A stretch of DNA of 8,356 nucleotides. Source: Chloroflexota bacterium (GTDB lineage: Bacteria; Chloroflexota; Anaerolineae; Anaerolineales; Villigracilaceae). The notes beneath the pieces were generated by a model. The model was not told the DNA's origin. It was given only the letters and a program-made list of their open reading frames with translations, and did no database searches. Location of the stretch: NCBI GenBank assembly GCA_026389975.1, contig JAPLGV010000015.1, positions 1-8,356 of the forward strand, in the 5' to 3' direction. The stretch's first letter is position 1. Every line of letters starts with the position of its first letter. Position numbers and translations under genes: made by a program. This document shows positions 7,078-8,356 of the stretch, one piece after another.

Positions 7078-7839
7078 TTACTCCGTACTCAACCTGGCGG
7101 TTGCACCGCCGTCCACGATCATGGCCTGACCGGTCATGAACGAGGATTGTGTACTATCGGCCAGGAAATAGATAGCGTGGGCGATTTCCTCGGGCTTGCC
7201 GACGCGCCCGTTGACGGTCTTGCGAGCCAGGTTTTCGAGGCGGGTGTGGATATCTTCGCCTGCCACGTGGCCGCGTCCGAGACCGGCGCGCAGCATGGGA
7301 GTATCCACCGCGCCGGGCAGGATGGCGTTGACACGGATCTCGTCCCGGGCAAATTCAATTGCCATGGCACGCGTAAGCGCCAGCAGGCCGCCCTTGCTGG
7401 CAGCATAGGCAGCGATATTGGCGGAAGTCTGCACGGCATGCACGGAGGAAACATTGACAATCGCTCCGCCGCCCGCGGCCTTGAAGAGCGGGTAGGCCAT
7501 CTTGGCATGCAGGAAAGCCGCCCGCAGGTTGGTCGCCATCACCCCGTCCCATTCTTCCACACTGGTTTCGACCAGAGGCTTGGCAACCTGCCAGGCAGCG
7601 TTGTTGACCAGCGCCTCCAGCCTGTCGGTGAAAGCGCTCGTTTCCGTGTAGACGCGCTGAATTTCAAGCGGGTCGGCGTTATCGGCCTGGATGAACAGGC
7701 CGCCTTCCGGGAAATCTTCGCCGAAGGGGGCGCGGTCCACACCGATGACACGCCAGCCGTTTTGGGCAAAGAGATGCACGGTGGCGCGTCCGATGCCGCC
7801 CGCCGCGCCGGTAATCAAGACAGTTTTGGTTTCTGACAT
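7078..7839 (-). CDS. Classical short-chain dehydrogenase/reductase (SDR)
   Basis: This 253-residue NAD(P)-dependent oxidoreductase has a Rossmann fold and the usual length for classical SDRs. TGAAGGIG (10-17) is the cofactor loop. D35 at the end of strand two suggests NAD(H) preference. NNAA (79-82) replaces the common NNAG. The catalytic set N104, S132, Y145 and K149 is complete and correctly spaced in NVSS and YAASK. PGAVDTPM and a C-terminal MIVDGGATARL complete the fold. I chose the ATG at 7839 because it begins right before the first strand and has AGGA six bases upstream. It lies two bases after the stop of the hydroxyacid dehydrogenase. Its place beside that enzyme and a sialyltransferase-like protein recalls SDRs such as PtmA of nonulosonate (legionaminic-type) clusters, but this is inference. 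The substrate cannot be read from sequence. Confidence 0.93.
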   Translation of the reverse strand: MSETKTVLITGAAGGIGRATVHLFAQNGWRVIGVDRAPFGEDFPEGGLFIQADNADPLEIQRVYTETSAFTDRLEALVNNAAWQVAKPLVETSVEEWDGVMATNLRAAFLHAKMAYPLFKAAGGGAIVNVSSVHAVQTSANIAAYAASKGGLLALTRAMAIEFARDEIRVNAILPGAVDTPMLRAGLGRGHVAGEDIHTRLENLARKTVNGRVGKPEEIAHAIYFLADSTQSSFMTGQAMIVDGGATARLSTE

Positions 7840-7841
7840 AG

Positions 7842-8356
7842 TCAATCCTGTTCCACACCCTGGAATGGCATCCCGAGGCCTTCGACCAGATTCTTGATCG
7901 TATTCCAATGCACCCGCTCCCAGGCGGCGGGACTGGAATTGGCATTATGCGGAGCCAGCATAACGTTATCCATCTGTTTGAGGGGACTGTCGGCAGGCAG
8001 CGGTTCGATCTCGAACAAATCCAAAGCTGCGCCGCCAATTGGGCCCGCATTCAACGCCGCCACCAGCGCCGTCTCGTCCACGATGGGGCCGCGGGCAGTG
8101 TTGACCAGGATCGCATTCGGGCGCATCAGGCTCAGAGTCCGGGCATTGATCAGATGGTGGCTGGTTGGATTCAGGTCGCAGTTCAGAGAGACGAAGTCGG
8201 CGCGAGCAAGCAGATCGTCCAGCGTGGTCATTTCCACGCCGGTTTCGGCGATGAAAAAGTTGTCGATCTCGACGATGTCGTTGCCCAGGAGCTTCATCTC
8301 AAACGCATGCGCCCGGCGGATGACGGTCTTGCCGATCGTCCCCACACCAATCACGC
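7842..8356 (-). CDS. D-isomer-specific 2-hydroxyacid dehydrogenase, 5' end cut by window edge
   Basis: The visible 170 residues are the NAD-binding domain and C-terminus of a PGDH-like dehydrogenase, which interconverts a 2-hydroxyacid and 2-oxoacid. The frame enters from the right edge, so a GTG at 8354 is an internal valine and not a start; about 140 N-terminal residues should be missing. Counting from that valine, GVGTIG (3-8) is the dinucleotide loop and D26 in LGND suggests NAD. NTARGPIVDE (85-94) holds the catalytic R88. FEIEPLP (114-120) holds the acid E117, and APHNANSS (134-141) holds the catalytic H136. PHNANSS departs from the usual PHIAG-type motif, hinting at a subfamily away from serine biosynthesis. 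In this operon a role in making an oxidised or deoxy sugar-acid precursor is plausible but unproven. Its stop is two bases before the SDR start. Confidence 0.92.
   Translation of the reverse strand, partial: VIGVGTIGKTVIRRAHAFEMKLLGNDIVEIDNFFIAETGVEMTTLDDLLARADFVSLNCDLNPTSHHLINARTLSLMRPNAILVNTARGPIVDETALVAALNAGPIGGAALDLFEIEPLPADSPLKQMDNVMLAPHNANSSPAAWERVHWNTIKNLVEGLGMPFQGVEQD
7846..7849 (-). promoter_or_regulatory. Ribosome binding site AGGA for the SDR gene
   Basis: AGGA lies six bases before the ATG at 7839, inside the last codons of the upstream dehydrogenase gene. It supports the ATG at 7839 over the in-frame upstream start near 7908, which would overlap the previous gene by more than 60 bases. 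Confidence 0.6.

Noticed and set aside
6730..7836. Long open frame of 368 codons on the plus strand
   Set aside because: It is antisense to the GNGPSL protein and the SDR, both with clear family motifs. Its translation shows no recognisable domain, and no plus-strand gene is credible elsewhere.

Overview
The window is a segment of a bacterial surface-glycan (cell-envelope polysaccharide or glycoprotein) biosynthesis cluster. Every credible gene lies on the minus strand, so transcription runs from base 8356 towards base 1. Genes abut or are separated by at most 18 bases, several starts touch or overlap the preceding stop, and no intergenic stretch could hold a promoter or terminator. This looks like the interior of one long operon whose two ends lie outside the window.

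In transcription order the genes are: (1) the C-terminal part of a D-isomer 2-hydroxyacid dehydrogenase, cut by the right edge; (2) a classical short-chain dehydrogenase/reductase (SDR); (3) a protein with the GNGPSL motif of the DUF115/MptE-like and GT42 sialyltransferase-like group; (4) a soluble family-2 glycosyltransferase (GT2); (5) a GT39-like multi-membrane-span glycosyltransferase that is split in two by an apparent one-base frameshift at a run of six T; (6 and 7) two tandem paralogous GT39-like membrane glycosyltransferases of 507 and 505 residues; (8) the N-terminal 168 residues of a second GT2, cut by the left edge and clearly a paralogue of gene 4.

A working model, partly inference, is that the two dehydrogenases help make or modify an activated sugar or acidic sugar precursor in the cytoplasm. 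The GT2 enzymes and the GNGPSL protein would then add residues at the cytoplasmic face. The three GT-C type membrane enzymes would move sugars from polyprenyl-phosphate donors onto an acceptor on the outer side of the membrane. No polymerase, flippase, cytidylyltransferase or condensing synthase is visible, so the product cannot be named.

The organism cannot be fixed from the window. The moderate-to-high GC, the variable accessory glycan cluster and especially the GT39 subtype with an 'LDF..TRQ' first loop and 'ARGMYY' remind me of Chloroflexota (Anaerolineae) genomes. That is a recollection-based guess of modest confidence. No mobile elements, RNA genes, CRISPR arrays or long repeats were seen. 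The points most worth a second look are the split GT39 gene, the tandem GT39 pair with an altered first loop, the sialyltransferase-like protein next to two dehydrogenases, and the unusually high DNA identity between the 5' ends of the two GT2 genes.
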